From Polytrichum commune (lineage: Eukaryota; Streptophyta; Polytrichopsida; Polytrichales; Polytrichaceae), in contig OX485803.1 in the NCBI GenBank assembly GCA_950295325.1, positions 61,889,554-61,953,553 of the forward strand: DNA of 64,000 nucleotides, in the 5' to 3' direction. Under the pieces are notes generated by a model. It was not told the DNA's origin and did no database searches. It was given only the letters and a program-made list of their open reading frames with translations. The first letter of the stretch is position 1. The number at the start of each line of letters is the position of its first letter. Made by a program: the position numbers and the translations under genes. Below are positions 11,239-24,062 of this stretch, piece after piece.

Positions 11239-13050
11239 TCACCAGAATTTGAAAAGAAAACCCGTAGAGGCCTGGAGACTAGTAGGGAGTATCCTTATGT
11301 CCCAAAGGGTTAAAGAAATGTAAAGAGAACCGTAGTTTCACGGCAGTCTGCGTCATTAGGCGGCAGTGTGCGGCATCATTACCTGCACAGCCCGTAACCA
11401 GATTGTGGCGCCGGAATTCGCCCAAGAATCATCGAATCTCATCCAAGTACTTCGATCAACATGCATGAGGCCGCCGAACCCCTTCAATTTCCTGATGCAT
11501 TATCACTTACTTATAGAGCTCCAGTTGCGAGGAGTCCCTTTTTCGACTGCTCACACTCCATACAAAATCTTCTTTGGTTGCCAGCGATGGCGGGAAGCCT
11601 AATAAGTTTTGTTTGGTGCTTGGTCAAATCACTCTTCACCTTCTTTCGGTGATTCCACAGCTCCATTTTGGCGGCGCTAATTTGGGTCCCGGTGCATTGA
11701 TCCGCTGTTGAACTTGGATGAATTTTTTGGTGAGAATCATCGAATGAGTGTTTCTTGCACTCAGTTTTGCAAGCTTGGCTCACGAAGAAGGAGGAGTTGT
11801 CGAGGTAGTAGTAGCATAGGTCGGTGGCTATGGCGGGATTATTAAGGTGTGGAGAGAATCAAAAGAGTGGCTCAGGTATTTATGTGTTCATGTATGTATC
11901 TGTGGATTGATAGATGGAATGTGAAACGTTTTGCATTACTTATTAACTTAGCCTGCTTCAATCAAACCTCTTGAGCTTTCAATATTCCCTCCAAGGTATT
12001 TTTTGGGGTTGTGGCAAGTTTTTGTTTCAGCAATGCCCTTCTCATCTCTGTTTCCGAGGCGTGTCTTCTTATTTTGTTCTGTTTTTTTTTTGGGTGGCAT
12101 CATGGTTTTTTGGAGAGAAACGGTTTGTGAAGGCAAATGCGAACTTAATCCTCCCTGGGATGATTATTATTATTATTATTTCTTTTCTTTTCCTCTTTCG
12201 AGGGTGAATCCTTGATGAAAGGTTGGTGCTGCCAGGAATCACAAATTTTATTTACTTTTAGATTTTTTTCTTTCTACTTGGTAGAAGCAAGCATGGAGTG
12301 AAGGACGATGGTCTGGTTGGAGGAACGATTTAGTTGTGCGCGTATCGGATGGCTTCTTGTGTAGAGAAATAAGTGTAAAGTCTAAATTGCGAGGAAGCCG
12401 TGAAGTGGGAGGAATGACTTATTAAGGGATGTGCACTTGAAAATGTTCTGAGATATAGACATTTTCAGTAGGACCTCGGGTGAACAATATGAAGTGAACA
12501 TTTCTAGAGGAATTTTCAGACTTGGCAATGTTCGGAGGAATGCTTGGTTTCCTTGTTGTCAAAGAGGTTGGAAGGAGAGCTCCTTTTTTTTTGGTCTTGA
12601 CAAGCTCTGGGTTGAAATTCTAAGCTCTACCTCACGGAGGTTGCTTACGAATGTCGAGAGTTGGAGCCCTTGTTCTAAGCATTCTTTGGCTTATTATGAT
12701 GTTTTCTCCTTTGTTTAGTACAATGATTCCCCTACTCCTTGATATCTCATTTTGAGGATGGCCATTCTACACTTGCTCAAACTATTGCTCAAACTATTCA
12801 AAGCTCTCAATAGTATTGAGCTTTGGATGACAGTTTGGAGTATGAAAGCTTGTCAACTCCAAGTATCAACCTCCCGAAATTCATTGCAAGTTCGAGCACT
12901 CAACTAAACTTCGAGCGTATCCCAGTTTCACCTGATGTTGATTTCCTTTTTTTTTTTGTCGCAAAATCTTCATCCAGCATTTAATGTAGGCGTGCTGAGA
13001 GTTTTTACCGTTATTGCAAATGCAGGATAATCTGGACCAATTTATTCAAC
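11239..13050 (+). promoter_or_regulatory. Upstream region and probable 5'UTR exon(s)/intron of the MORC gene
   Basis: No protein-coding gene was recognised here. The stretch 11,340-11,780 is more GC-rich and contains CpG-bearing motifs (GGCGCCGG, GGCGGCGC), as expected around a promoter or first exon. The stretch 11,950-13,020 is T-rich and intron-like, including a TTATTATTATTATT run near 12,162-12,180 and a polypyrimidine tract before the acceptor AG at 13,024-13,025. At least one non-coding 5' exon is therefore likely, but its borders cannot be set from sequence alone. Confidence 0.4.
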
Positions 13051-16000
13051 ATGCATATGAATAAGATTATGAATATGAATATGAATATGAATGCAAGACC
13101 ATTCCCACCAGGTCAAGGTCAGCAGCCCTCCTTTTACTTTGTTTATTTTGTTTACTTGTAGCTAAGCAGTCTTCGGTTGCAAAAAAATTCCTTACTTTGC
13201 GGGTTCAGAAACTTGATCTTGATTTTTTTTGGTTATGTTGTAGATCTTGAAAGAAGGTTTTGAGAGAAAATGATTCTTGACCTCATGAACTGCCTTGAAT
13301 TGCAAGGATTATATCTATCTCTATGGTTTTTGGGTTCCTTCAAAACACTTTGGTGTCACTCTTATATGCTTGTCTATAAATGTGGAGAATTCAACAAAGC
13401 ATTCTCTCTGAGGTTGTTATTTATGTGAAGTGCATCACAGACGTCTGGAGGCAAAATTATCATGTAAAAACAGTAATGTTGAATTAACAGGATTATTTCT
13501 CAGTTATTTGCATTGGTTCTTATATTTCCTTGTAAAATGTGTCACATTATACTACCACAATTTTTTTGTATCACATAAGACTGATATGTACTGTAGAAAA
13601 CAAGTTCACTATACACTGGACATGTCATCCCCACTAGTTATAATTTTAACATCTTAAATACATTATATACCCTTTGGAAATTTGTGATGTGGGGTGGTTC
13701 TTGAACAAGGGGCTGTCTTCTAATCTCTTGTAAGGTCACGTGTTCGAGCAGGATGGATTGGTGTCTTGATGAAGGATGGCCGTCAGATAAGTTGTGTGTC
13801 AAATCCGTTTGGAACTCCTATCCAATTGTAAGACATTCTTTCTGATCAAATTAGGACTACTTTGTGCATCGACTAGCTTTAGGATGTTCTCTTTTTGCTA
13901 TATCAGGATCAGTACATTATGGATTTCGCCTTCATAGTTGATTTGGCTTTAGAACCTCAACAAAAATTGTTGGTGACACGTGTTTCTGGGTAGCTGCAAT
14001 TCTGCTAACCCTAAAAGGATTGGGAGTGTGTTTATACGGGATACCTGAAATTTTGTACAAGCCCCCAACAAGATTTGAAGTAATATTTGATTTGGTCTAT
14101 GATATTGAGTTCATATTTAATATACCTTATTATTCCAAGGAAGTGGAAATGAAGTCGTATATGATAACGGTTTACACGGTATTAGATTTACATGGTATGT
14201 ATTTAAGTCATTTATATGAGCTCAAATCTCCCTATAATTCATTCTACATACATGTATCCTCTCATCGGAAGAATGCATATGATAGATGGGCTAATTGTAG
14301 GTAGGGTCACTTTTGATATTTAAAGCATTCCAAAAACGTGGATTTTTTTTTCTGTTGGGGGTTCTGGTGGAGCGTGTTTGAGCAACCCTTTGAAGACTGT
14401 AGAGTCCGAAGACCATCTGACTATTTGAGATGATGTTTTTCCTTTATTGCTGTCACTTCTCAGATTAGTTTCTGGATTCTAGTAGGTAAATCTGGTATTG
14501 GTTGGCAGGCCAAATACATTGCACATCATGGACCGATTTACAAAGTTAAGTGAACATCCAAACATGCTTCGACAACTTCCATACTTTGAGGTGCGTGCGC
14601 ACAACTCTTCTCCTCGACAACAACACGAATGGCACAAGTTCCTCACCTTCCTCTATACATATAGCAAGGTAAGTCCGAGAATTCAGGTTGTTACTTTCAT
14701 AAACATGCTTATCTGTTAATATTTCAATTTTCTATTTATTCCATCAATTTTGTTCTGTTCTGTGTCCTTATTACGGTTATGATGTTATCATTTATGTTAT
14801 ACCAAGATTGAAGTTCTTATAGTTATATACAAATGTGGTGCAGGTTGCCCATGTCTTTCTGAGCCAGTTGGAATTACTTATTGAACCGCCTCAGTTACCC
14901 CCCGTTGGAACAGAGCCCTTACGCATTCGATATTGTTATTCTGCTTGTCCCCCATTTGTATACAGATCAATATCACCCGTTACTCCCCAACAATCATCGA
15001 TTACAATAACACATAATGGTCACAGAGCATTGCTTCCATCACCAACATATTTAAATCATGTAACAGGCATGTCACCAGATTCACGTAGCACTGCACTCCC
15101 ACTCTTGCCTTCAATTCAAGCATCACCAGCTCAGCGGATTGAACAAGTGATTGCTGAAGGTTTGCCACCCTTCCATGTTTCATATTCCCTCATTTGCACT
15201 CCTGATCTTTTCTCATCCCAGTCATCCTGTCTGACCAACCCAACTGGAATGGTTGTTTAGGTGAAATTTTGTAAGTCTTCACCTTGTTGATCATCAAATA
15301 CTTAGTTATTTCTTGAGACTAGCTTTTTGTTGATATTCTGTGATTTGGAACTTGGATTTCAGAGCTAGGACTATTCTTGGATCTGCAAGAATAACATGAG
15401 AGGTTATCAACAATCTGTGGAATTTTCTAACCTCCCCTGTTGCTGCTATGATTGTTCAAACTCAAAAAGTGTTGGAGCCATAAAACGATCATGTAGCCCC
15501 CCTCCCCCCAAAACTATGTTGACTACTGAACGTAGAATGGTGAAGAAATTTTGAGCACGTAGTCCAATCTCTTTTGAACAGATGTCTTTTTGGTGTCTGT
15601 TCTTCTATTCACACCTAACCTCACAACACTCAAGTATAGGTGTCCATTTAAGAAAAGTAACTAAAGCCTCCTCTTGTTTTATTTTTTAATTTCTTGGGTT
15701 TGGAATTGTTTTTCATAGCTTACCCATGAGAACTTGATACTGTGATATAGATGCAACTGTGGTGGAGTCTCCACCACCAAAATCACGAAACTCATGTGCA
15801 GCTCAGGTTCATCCCAGGTTTCTCAACAGCCTAGAGCTTACACATACAGATTGGGCATTTGGAGGTGTGGCAGAACTCATTGACAATGCCCGTGACGCAG
15901 GAGCAACCAGGTTTACATTACATTCATATTTCAGTAATGAATTGCTTCTAATCTTTCAAACTTACATAAAGTCATTCAGAAAATTAAATAGTAATATAGT

Positions 16001-19000
16001 CATTTAGAAATATGTTCAATATGAGAAAACTTCTTTACTTAGATGGAGTACTACTTACATACACAACAGAAAACACTCAAGTCTGTGTGGGTATTTTTCC
16101 ACTCTCAAATAGTCTTGAGTGATGCAACTGTCTCAAGTGTAATGCATTTCTCCTTTTGGGATATATATATATATATATTTTCACACATATGTACATACAC
16201 AGATGCTTTAGTGTTTGGTTGAGTGATTCATCATTATAATCTAGACATATATATTTGGGAAATGTATGGTACCAGATTGGACATCGCCATAGAGGAGGTG
16301 AGGTGGAGAACACAGAATCGAACTGTACCCATGCTTAAAGTGACAGACAATGGGTATGGGATGTCACACACAGATATTTTGAGGATGCTATCTTTTGGCC
16401 ATGATAGCCCTGTGGAGGATGATATCAACCAGATTGGTCGTTTTGGTGTAGGATTTAAGGTAATTAATTAATTTTCATCAGTTTTTATACAATTTTATAA
16501 TAGTAGGTTTTGTTTGTGCCCATTAATAGAGTTATCCTTTGACTCAACTTGACTTCTGGTTGGGAGTTGGTTGGTTTACATACTACACCTTCCATGCTTG
16601 GTGAGTTTTCTGTCCTTGCTTGGAGGTAGTGTGGAGGTTTGAACAAGAACATTCTACATTGGCTCATTGAGGATCACATTCACTTTGGGCATGCCAAGAG
16701 GTGGTAAAATGAGTTTGGCCCTCAATGAACTGAAATAGGTTGCTCTTCATTCAAATTCAAACACTACCTCTGAGCATGCACCTGAAGTGGAATGAAATTA
16801 TTGATATTGTATGCAAACAATAATTTGAAAATCAAAGAGGGCCAATGCATTGATTATAAGGATAAATCTAATTTATCAGAAATTTGTGGCAGGTGGTTTG
16901 GCTTGTTAATATGTAGCTTTTGGTGTATGTTTTTGTCCCTTATGTGAGCAACTTGTAACAAGTGAGTTGTACCCAATGTCTGGACCTAACTTGGGCAATG
17001 TAGGTTTGCTTTAAAATATGTCTCATGATACTTGCCTTGGCCTTCGGGAAAGAGGGCATGTTGGTGAATTACAATATTTTTTTCAAGCTGTTGCAGACAG
17101 GAACAATGCGGGTTGGGGACGATGTTCTTGTGTTGACACAATGTGAGCAAACACGTTCAATTGGGTTCCTTTCTAAGTCTTACAACAAAGGAAAAGATGT
17201 AAGAATTCCTTTAAATTCCTTTCGATTTGGCTGGGATCTTTGAGATACGAGAGTTAGTGAACCTCTCTCTATGCGTGCGCTTTTATTTGGTGTTCTTGGA
17301 TTGGTGGGTTTAAATATCTTCCTTTTCATCTGTCTGCAGTTTAAGAGTACCAACCTCTTACTTTTCTCAAGCCTTTAAGGTCCATGAAGTAAATGAGACC
17401 TAATTTGTGCATTGTGGATGTCAAAGGTTTAGATGCATTCAGAATCCTTTTGCCCCATTATTACTAAACTTCATGGAAAATGTATCTCTGGTGGGTTGTA
17501 CCTTTATCCAGGAGCTGCAAGTTCCCGTTGTGACATATCAAAATTTTGATGGGCAAATGGAGTTGGATACAAAACTTCAAAGTGAAGCAGAGGCAGAAGC
17601 TGCCTTTGGTGCTCTTGAGACCTTTTCACCCTTCAATAAATTCCGAATTGGCAGTGAATTTGACAAAATTGGCAATGGGAAGACAGGGACACGGATTTTT
17701 GTGTACAACTTGAAGACATGGGGTGGTTCAAAGTGCTTGTTCGAGTGGCATAGTGGAGGAGAGCAGGGTGAGGATGCAGACCAAATGGGTGATATTATGA
17801 TTCAGGGAAAGAGGATTCGTTCCCGAAATGGTCAAACGAGTCAAATGGTAACCTTCATCACAAAATTCAAAGGGTAGTGTACCATGTAATTATGATGTTA
17901 AAATTATAACCCCTGGTGCATAATGTAATTATCTTATAAATTTGAGGAATATAATGTAACAAACTGCCTTGTAGTGTTATAATATGACACATAATAGACA
18001 AAAATATGAACATATTACATCAATCTTGAATTAATTACAAATTTATAACATTATTTCAGCATTTTTTTGTTTTTAAATGATAATTTTGCCTCCAGAAGTT
18101 TGTGATGAGCTGTTTTTCTTGTAGGCGGTCTGATATAAAAGCCTTGTAGACAGTGTTATATTTTAACAATGATTGCACCTTGCTGTTACTTAATGAGTAA
18201 CCTAGGCATCATAGTCTAGAGAAGTCATATATGGAGAACTGTATACTTTTGGACGAGTCTTGAGAACATTAGGTCTTGGACCTCAACAAACATGTTTTTT
18301 TACAGTTTAAGATCTGGAAACAGTGGCTCATTTTCAGGGTCCGTATTTTTAAGACCCATATTCTACAACTTCAACATTCTTTCTAGCTCCATGGTTGTAA
18401 TAAATATGTCTAGTCTCCTTTTCCATTACTTCCACTGATAAGTTCTTTGTAGAAAATTCATGCATCTCTTGCTTTGTAAGATTCACCGTGGTCTTGAGAA
18501 TAACCCAAAAAATGTATTGTTGTTTCCAGGTACCCTTGGATTATTCTTTGCGAGAATATGTAAAGGTTATGTTTTTGGTCCCAAAAATGAGCATCTCTGT
18601 TCAAGGATCAAGGGTGGGTTCCCTTTCCTCTTCATTTTCCTTTACTTCTACTATAGGTGTTTGTAGTGATCTGCTAGTGCATACGGCTGTCAATTGTCTT
18701 GTAAATGGAATATCTGAAGCATAATTTCTTCTAATTTGTGGTGTCCTTCAAAAGTTGTCTATTCCTTGATATCTATTTCTGGTTGGTTGGTAACATTGGT
18801 AATTTTGAGGTGTTTGCTTTTTCATTGTTGGTGAAAATTGTATTTCATCCAACTGATGGTGTTTCTACTGACTCAAATCTTCTGTAGATTCCACTCACCT
18901 TGACAGTAGATTGTTTCATTTTACTCAATGTGGTCAAAGTTTTACCTCTGTTATGAACAAGACACTTTGGGTTTTCAAGCAGGTTAAAACTGTCAAACTT

Positions 19001-21740
19001 GCTGACGATCTCTGCACAACAAAACGTTACAACGGAGTTGTTTGTGGGAAGCGTATACACCTGACACTTGGGTACCGACAAATTGAATTTGACCGCTGCA
19101 ATAATGGCATTTTTCTGTACTGGCATCAACGCCTCATCAAGGCTTACTCAAGGGTGGGCAGGATGGTTCACAGTCCTGATTATGGGCGAGGAGTGATTGG
19201 AGTTGTTGACATCACAGAACTCATGGTAAAAACATTGCCATTGTTGCTCCCAAAATTGCTGAAGTCAATGTGTAGCCTTTCATTGCAGTTTAGTGCAGGG
19301 CTAAACTCCTTACCATACTTTCCTGTAGATATTTTTTTGTTCTTGTTTCTAACTACATAGGAACCGCAAGCAATAAAGTGCATGTTAAAGAGTGGAGATT
19401 TGTCTAAATCTTGCTGGCAATAGTCAAGTCAACGGAAAACATTTTATATTAGTTCATTGAGTGTCAAACTCACTTTGGCATGCCAAGAGGCGCTAAAATG
19501 ATTCTGGCCCTCAATGATCCGAAATAGGTTGCTCTCCATTCAAATTCATACAACTACCTCCGAGGATGCACCATCACAAGTGGAAAGAAATTAGTGATAT
19601 TTTATGCAAAACTACCAATGAAAATCATAGGGGACCAACTCCTGATGAAAAGTGCCATTGAGGTTAAGGGTAACCCTATTAGACGGTGGTGCACTAGAGT
19701 ATTTGGGTTGCTTTGCATGGGACCCAGTTACTCCTCTTGTTATTGTTGATGAACTCTAGATTCTTAAATTCTCAAATTTACAGAAAGGTAGTGTTAAAAT
19801 GTTTGTGTTCCCTACAGGACTTTGGAGATGGTGAAGTTGGTGTGCTAGCCAACAAGCAAGGCTTCAAGGACTGTGAACAGTTTGTGAAGCTAGAGACCTG
19901 GTTGGCTAATAAGGTTCATGAGTATTGTGATGACAAGGATAACATTGAAGTGGTGAGTGACATTCCACCACAAAAAAACAATCATTGACTCAAACAAATT
20001 AGTTTGTGACTTTTTGGTTTAATCCATTTGCAGAACTTTCCAGAGGCAAAATTTATGATCATCTTATCCTCGTGGATGCCCCAATTCTTACTCGGAGTCA
20101 TTTCCATATCTGCACATAAAATAGAGCTATTCAAGTGATAGCCAATAGTGATCTGCTTCATTGAAGATTGTGGTTTTTTCATGAATTCCTGCAGGTGCAG
20201 TTGAACCAGACGGAAATAGCCCAAAAAGTGATGTTGGTGCCAGATCAAGACTGGGTTCAATGTGACAAATGTCAGCAGTGGCGGATTCTACCTCTCGGGG
20301 TCTCCTCAAATGACTTGCCCTCAGAGTGGTAAAGGAAATTTTGAATCTTGTGAATTAGTATGTGATGGTGTGATGGATTGCAATATAATGATTTAAAATT
20401 TTCCATTTGTAGCAACATTATTTCTTTCAAATATTGCGAATTACCATTTGAAATTACAAAGTGCTGTAACTTCCTCGACAGAATGTCACTTTTCTGCATC
20501 AGAGTTTTGCTATATTCTATCATTGCATAGATACACTTTGATGCAACTCTTTTTGTCATACTCATCAAAAATTACATGGTGAAAAAGCAATTGTACTGCT
20601 AGGTAACTTCTCCACACCAATACAAATAGATGTTTTCGCATCCATATAGGAAAGGTATAGTGACTCTCCATGATTTCAAGTTGAGTTAACATCCTCAATG
20701 TAAAATGGTTTTTTTCTTCCCAGGTTTTGCTACATGGAGCCCTTCAAAGGAAAGTGTGAGATGCCACAAGATGTAGTTGCATCTGACATTGTCACAGTAG
20801 CTGTTAATAGAGGCACAAATGCAGTAGATTCACCACTTGCCACTGGATCCGATCAGTCTGGAGTAGCCCATACAGGTAATCTTAAAATTTTAAATGTTGT
20901 TGGTATGAAGGCTACATACTTTCTAAGCATGCACTTATCTTGGAATATCTGTAGCTGTGGAGAATTAATTTCCTTCATGAAGTCGTCAAAGTACACCTAC
21001 GTAACCTTATTCTAGTGAACAGAGCTCCACAAGTAGAACTTTAGTTTTTCAAAATCTCAACAGCAATAAGGTTATGTCAATGGAAGGCCCAATTCCTCAA
21101 ACCAAGAGGTGTTGCATCCAAATAATATAATGGTAACATGATATTGCTCATACAAGGTTATACTCATTCTGATGCAAATATATCATTCAATCAAAGTAAA
21201 ACAAAATGATTTAGGTGGATTTTGACCTGTGAAGCATGTCAGCTTGTACTTTTCATGCTTACAACAGAATGTTGAAATTACAGTTTTTGAATATTTTGTT
21301 TCAACCAAATTATCATCTCTTAGAAAGGTTGATTGGGATCACAGGCCTCAAATTTTTGGGAAACATTGATAATTTCTGTATCATGGTAACCGTGACTTTA
21401 TTTGGCAGATGATGCTAGTGATGCATCAAAGGTGTTGAAGAGGAAGGCTCAAAATTTAGGCACAGAGACCCAAAAGAAGGAAATTACACATGCCGGCAAA
21501 GAGATGCACAAGGCACAGAGCAGAGCAGTTTCTACGTTGAAACCAGGAGGGAAGGAGTTGAAACCTGAAGTGAAGAATTTGAGACTGGAAGGGAAGGATT
21601 TGAGACCTGGAGGGAAATATGTAAAACCTGGAGGAAGAGATTCAGCTGTGTTGAAAACTTCTGAGACAGAAAGAAATAAAGGTAAAGAAGTTGCTGAACC
21701 TCTTAGTTTTAAACGACTGAAGCGAGGTGGAAAACAGTAA
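13051..21740 (+). CDS. MORC-family GHKL ATPase with CW zinc finger and an extra N-terminal domain
   Basis: I assembled 14 coding exons: 13,051-13,117 (or -13,111), 13,752-13,827, 14,509-14,668, 14,844-15,159, 15,751-15,910, 16,276-16,459, 17,097-17,198, 17,512-17,847, 18,530-18,613, 18,983-19,225, 19,818-19,952, 20,195-20,328, 20,724-20,875 and 21,409-21,740. All introns are GT-AG with consistent phases, giving about 826 aa. Residues 24-115 form an unusual N-terminal domain (GWIGVLMKDG...QHEWHKFLTFLYTYSK). The GHKL ATPase follows: ELIDNARDAGA at 248-258 (catalytic Glu248, metal-binding Asn252), DNGYGM at 284-289, and IGRFGVGFK at 313-321. An S5-like second half runs to about 600. The CW finger spans 640-677 (Trp641, Trp650, Trp666; Cys644, 647, 668, 677). 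The tail is basic with five 7-residue repeats. MORC proteins are clamp-like ATPases that compact chromatin and support silencing; CW fingers usually read methylated H3K4. Family confidence is high; the first exon's 3' end and the true start are less certain. Confidence 0.9.
15470..15680 (+). repeat. Dispersed poly-C-headed repeat in intron 4 of the MORC gene
   Basis: This intronic stretch begins with ATGTAGCCCCCCTCCCCCCAAAA and continues with blocks that recur in the same order at 54,230-54,420: GAGCAYGTRGTCCAATCT, TTTTTGGTG, and CACTCAAGTATAGGTGTC versus CACTCAAATGTAGGTGTC. A third copy without the C run lies at about 34,370-34,490. It is non-coding. Confidence 0.65.
16500..16920 (+). repeat. 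Dispersed repeat in intron 6 of the MORC gene (copy 1)
   Basis: Blocks GAGTTATCCTTTGACTCAA and GGGAGTTGGTTGG near the start match 33,990-34,035 downstream of eIF3L. The later part, with CATGCCAAGAGG, GGCCCTCAATGA and GAAATAGGTTGCTCT, matches intron 10 of the same MORC gene at 19,450-19,700. Two introns of one gene therefore carry copies of the same non-coding repeat in the same orientation. Confidence 0.7.
19440..19715 (+). repeat. Dispersed repeat in intron 10 of the MORC gene (copy 2)
   Basis: It shares TTCATTGAG, CACTTTGGCATGCCAAGAGG, GGCCCTCAATGA, GAAATAGGTTGCTCT and CATTCAAATTCA with 16,650-16,780 in the same order. The two copies have diverged by substitutions and small indels. No coding potential is seen. 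Confidence 0.7.
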
Positions 21741-24062
21741 TACCGATGGGTTGAAATAACGGACATTGCCATCATGTGCGTGGAGGAGGTTACCATGGCT
21801 AACGAGGATGCCAAATGAGAAATTAAATCTGGAGGCAGAGTTGGTGGTTCTGCACCACGTGGAAATCGACAAAAACCTTTGTCAGAGATGGGTTGTGCTG
21901 ATCTTGAACAATGTTATCTTTGAAGTGGAGCTTGGAAATCTTGTGCCTTGTCATCATCCAGGGTTTTTATTCAATGGAAGAGTTTTCCTGTCACATCAGG
22001 TTAAAAGAATTGTTTATACATTGTCACATCAGGTCTTAAAAATGGTGGTCATGAGAAAAAAATTACCTGTACATCAAAGTAGGAGTGTTCATTTTTTGGT
22101 ATTGAAACAGGATTTGTCCTAACAACATTCTGAAAACTTCAGACTTGTTTCGTTAGCTGAGTTGTATAAGGACTTTAATCAAGTAGCCCGGTGTACTCTA
22201 CTGTCTGCTTTTATGTGCAAAGTGATGTCGTATGATTTTTTGAAACTCCAAGCTTCTTGCCACTCTTATCCCTAATAGAGACACTAGAGGGGTGAAGCTT
22301 TGCATGTGGGACTGGTTTCTAGAAGCCTTTTAAGATGAATTGGTTACACCTGTAGGAGGGTCAAGTTTTTATGTTGGATGGATGAGAGGTCCGCTTGTTT
22401 GCGGTAATTCCCTTGTATGGAGACCCCTTTCTGTTACTTTAGCATGTGAAGTAGGTTAGCCAAATGGAGTTTCATTTTGGTGGCCATTCAGTAATGTCAG
22501 TTGTGTGCCAATGATTTTCTAATAGTACCAACCTTCCGAGATTAGTGCTTGTAGCCGATGCCTACTAGTGTGAACAATCCTTAGTGGCTTCATATGGTTA
22601 AAAGTTAAAACTCAAGAATCGTTTTTGTGAAGAAAGGAGGTTTGTCTATGTTTTTTGTTTACATCTTTGACATGTGGCATACTCAACTTGTTGAAGTGAG
22701 CCACAACTTAGCCAAAAGACAGTGAGCCACAACTTTAAAGTGAACTCCAAAACTTAACTTATTGAAGTGAGCCACAACTTTAGAGTTGATTCTGTTATCG
22801 TACTTAGTTAAAATGGAAACCTCTGGGCTGCATACTTTTTCAGGGCTTCTGTTGGATGAGAGGTACGTTCATATGGGATAATTTCCTCCCTCCTACTTAA
22901 ACCATTTGATTTCGAGGGGAGGGGGTTGCTGGATTTTGGACCACCCAAAAACAACAACGATGATCCGAAGGAAACAAATTATTTGTGTTTGTGGTGTAGT
23001 GTTCAAAGATGATGTTGAATTTGAGCCAAGCGTGATGCATGTTGAAGGGTTTGTGGGGAATCATACTCATTTTCCCCTATTTGATTCCGGTACCATGTCA
23101 TTCATTTTTTTTTTGCAGCAAAGTCAATGTCCACATTGGAAGAGGATAAAGGTGTTCACATGCCTCAAATCTTGCAATGAAGGGGTTCAAGTTGATGGAG
23201 TTGTGATTGCTTGTTGTATGTTTCTACACCTCTCCTGCATGCCAATAATTGGGAAGGCTATGCCCAAATATCCCTTTAGTTGAAGGACTCCCCACACACA
23301 CACCATGATCCATGCAACCCACATAAGACATCACCTTCCATTCATTGACTTCACCTATTGTCATGACAAATTCTTGGAGATGACCATCTAAATAGAAATG
23401 GAAGTAGACCCGCCCTGCCATCCACTCTAGAAACCATAGCAACAATTGTTTGGAGCATGAAACCCCTTTTGGTGCTAACTGCCAAGGTGGAGTGAATACA
23501 AATGACAAACACACATCTGTTTCTACATTCTTACATCCATGGCCAACCACACATGCTTACATCTGGTGGTCATTGGTCTAAGTCGTGTCTATAGCCCAGA
23601 CCCTTAGACACAACTCACAACATGGTTTCTCAATACAATAAAAAATCAATCTCTTGAAAAAAAAAAGGATTGAACACAAGTAGAATGGGAAGTCAATTCT
23701 TAAGCATGTGGGCCCTACATGGCCACGATCATCTTAATCATACACATAGATTTTGAACAATAGTATGTGGCAAAGATTGGAGTTGAGAAATGGACACTAA
23801 AAATACATGCATTCCAATGAGATTGGACTATGTGCTAAACTTAACGTTCTAAGGTGAATAGATAACACAATTCAGAGAGGACATGGAATCCTCCCAATTA
23901 TGTTAACCACCAACCTAGAATGGTGTCAACTATGCTTCTAGAACTTGGAATAACACGATATTCAATATTTTGAGAAGTGGGATCCTCTCAAAATAATATT
24001 GGCCATTTGGACACCTAAAAGTCATGTTAGGTTGATAAATACTAGATTATACTTCAAACGTG
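21741..24062. other. Intergenic stretch downstream of the MORC gene, no gene recognised
   Basis: This contains the probable 3'UTR of the MORC gene in its first few hundred bases. Around 22,680-22,790 the phrase GTGAGCCACAACTT occurs three times. The phrase GTTGGATGAGAGGTACGTTC at 22,853 has relatives at 22,375 and 49,837, marking another dispersed repeat. Short open frames at 22,906-23,283 (+) and 23,224-23,550 (-) match no family I know and I do not call them genes. Confidence 0.5.

Noticed and set aside
22906-23283. 125-codon open frame with a CVCGVVF Cys pair as a small zinc protein
   Set aside because: Only one Cys pair has normal spacing, the frame has no upstream gene context, and overlapping minus-strand frames are equally open.
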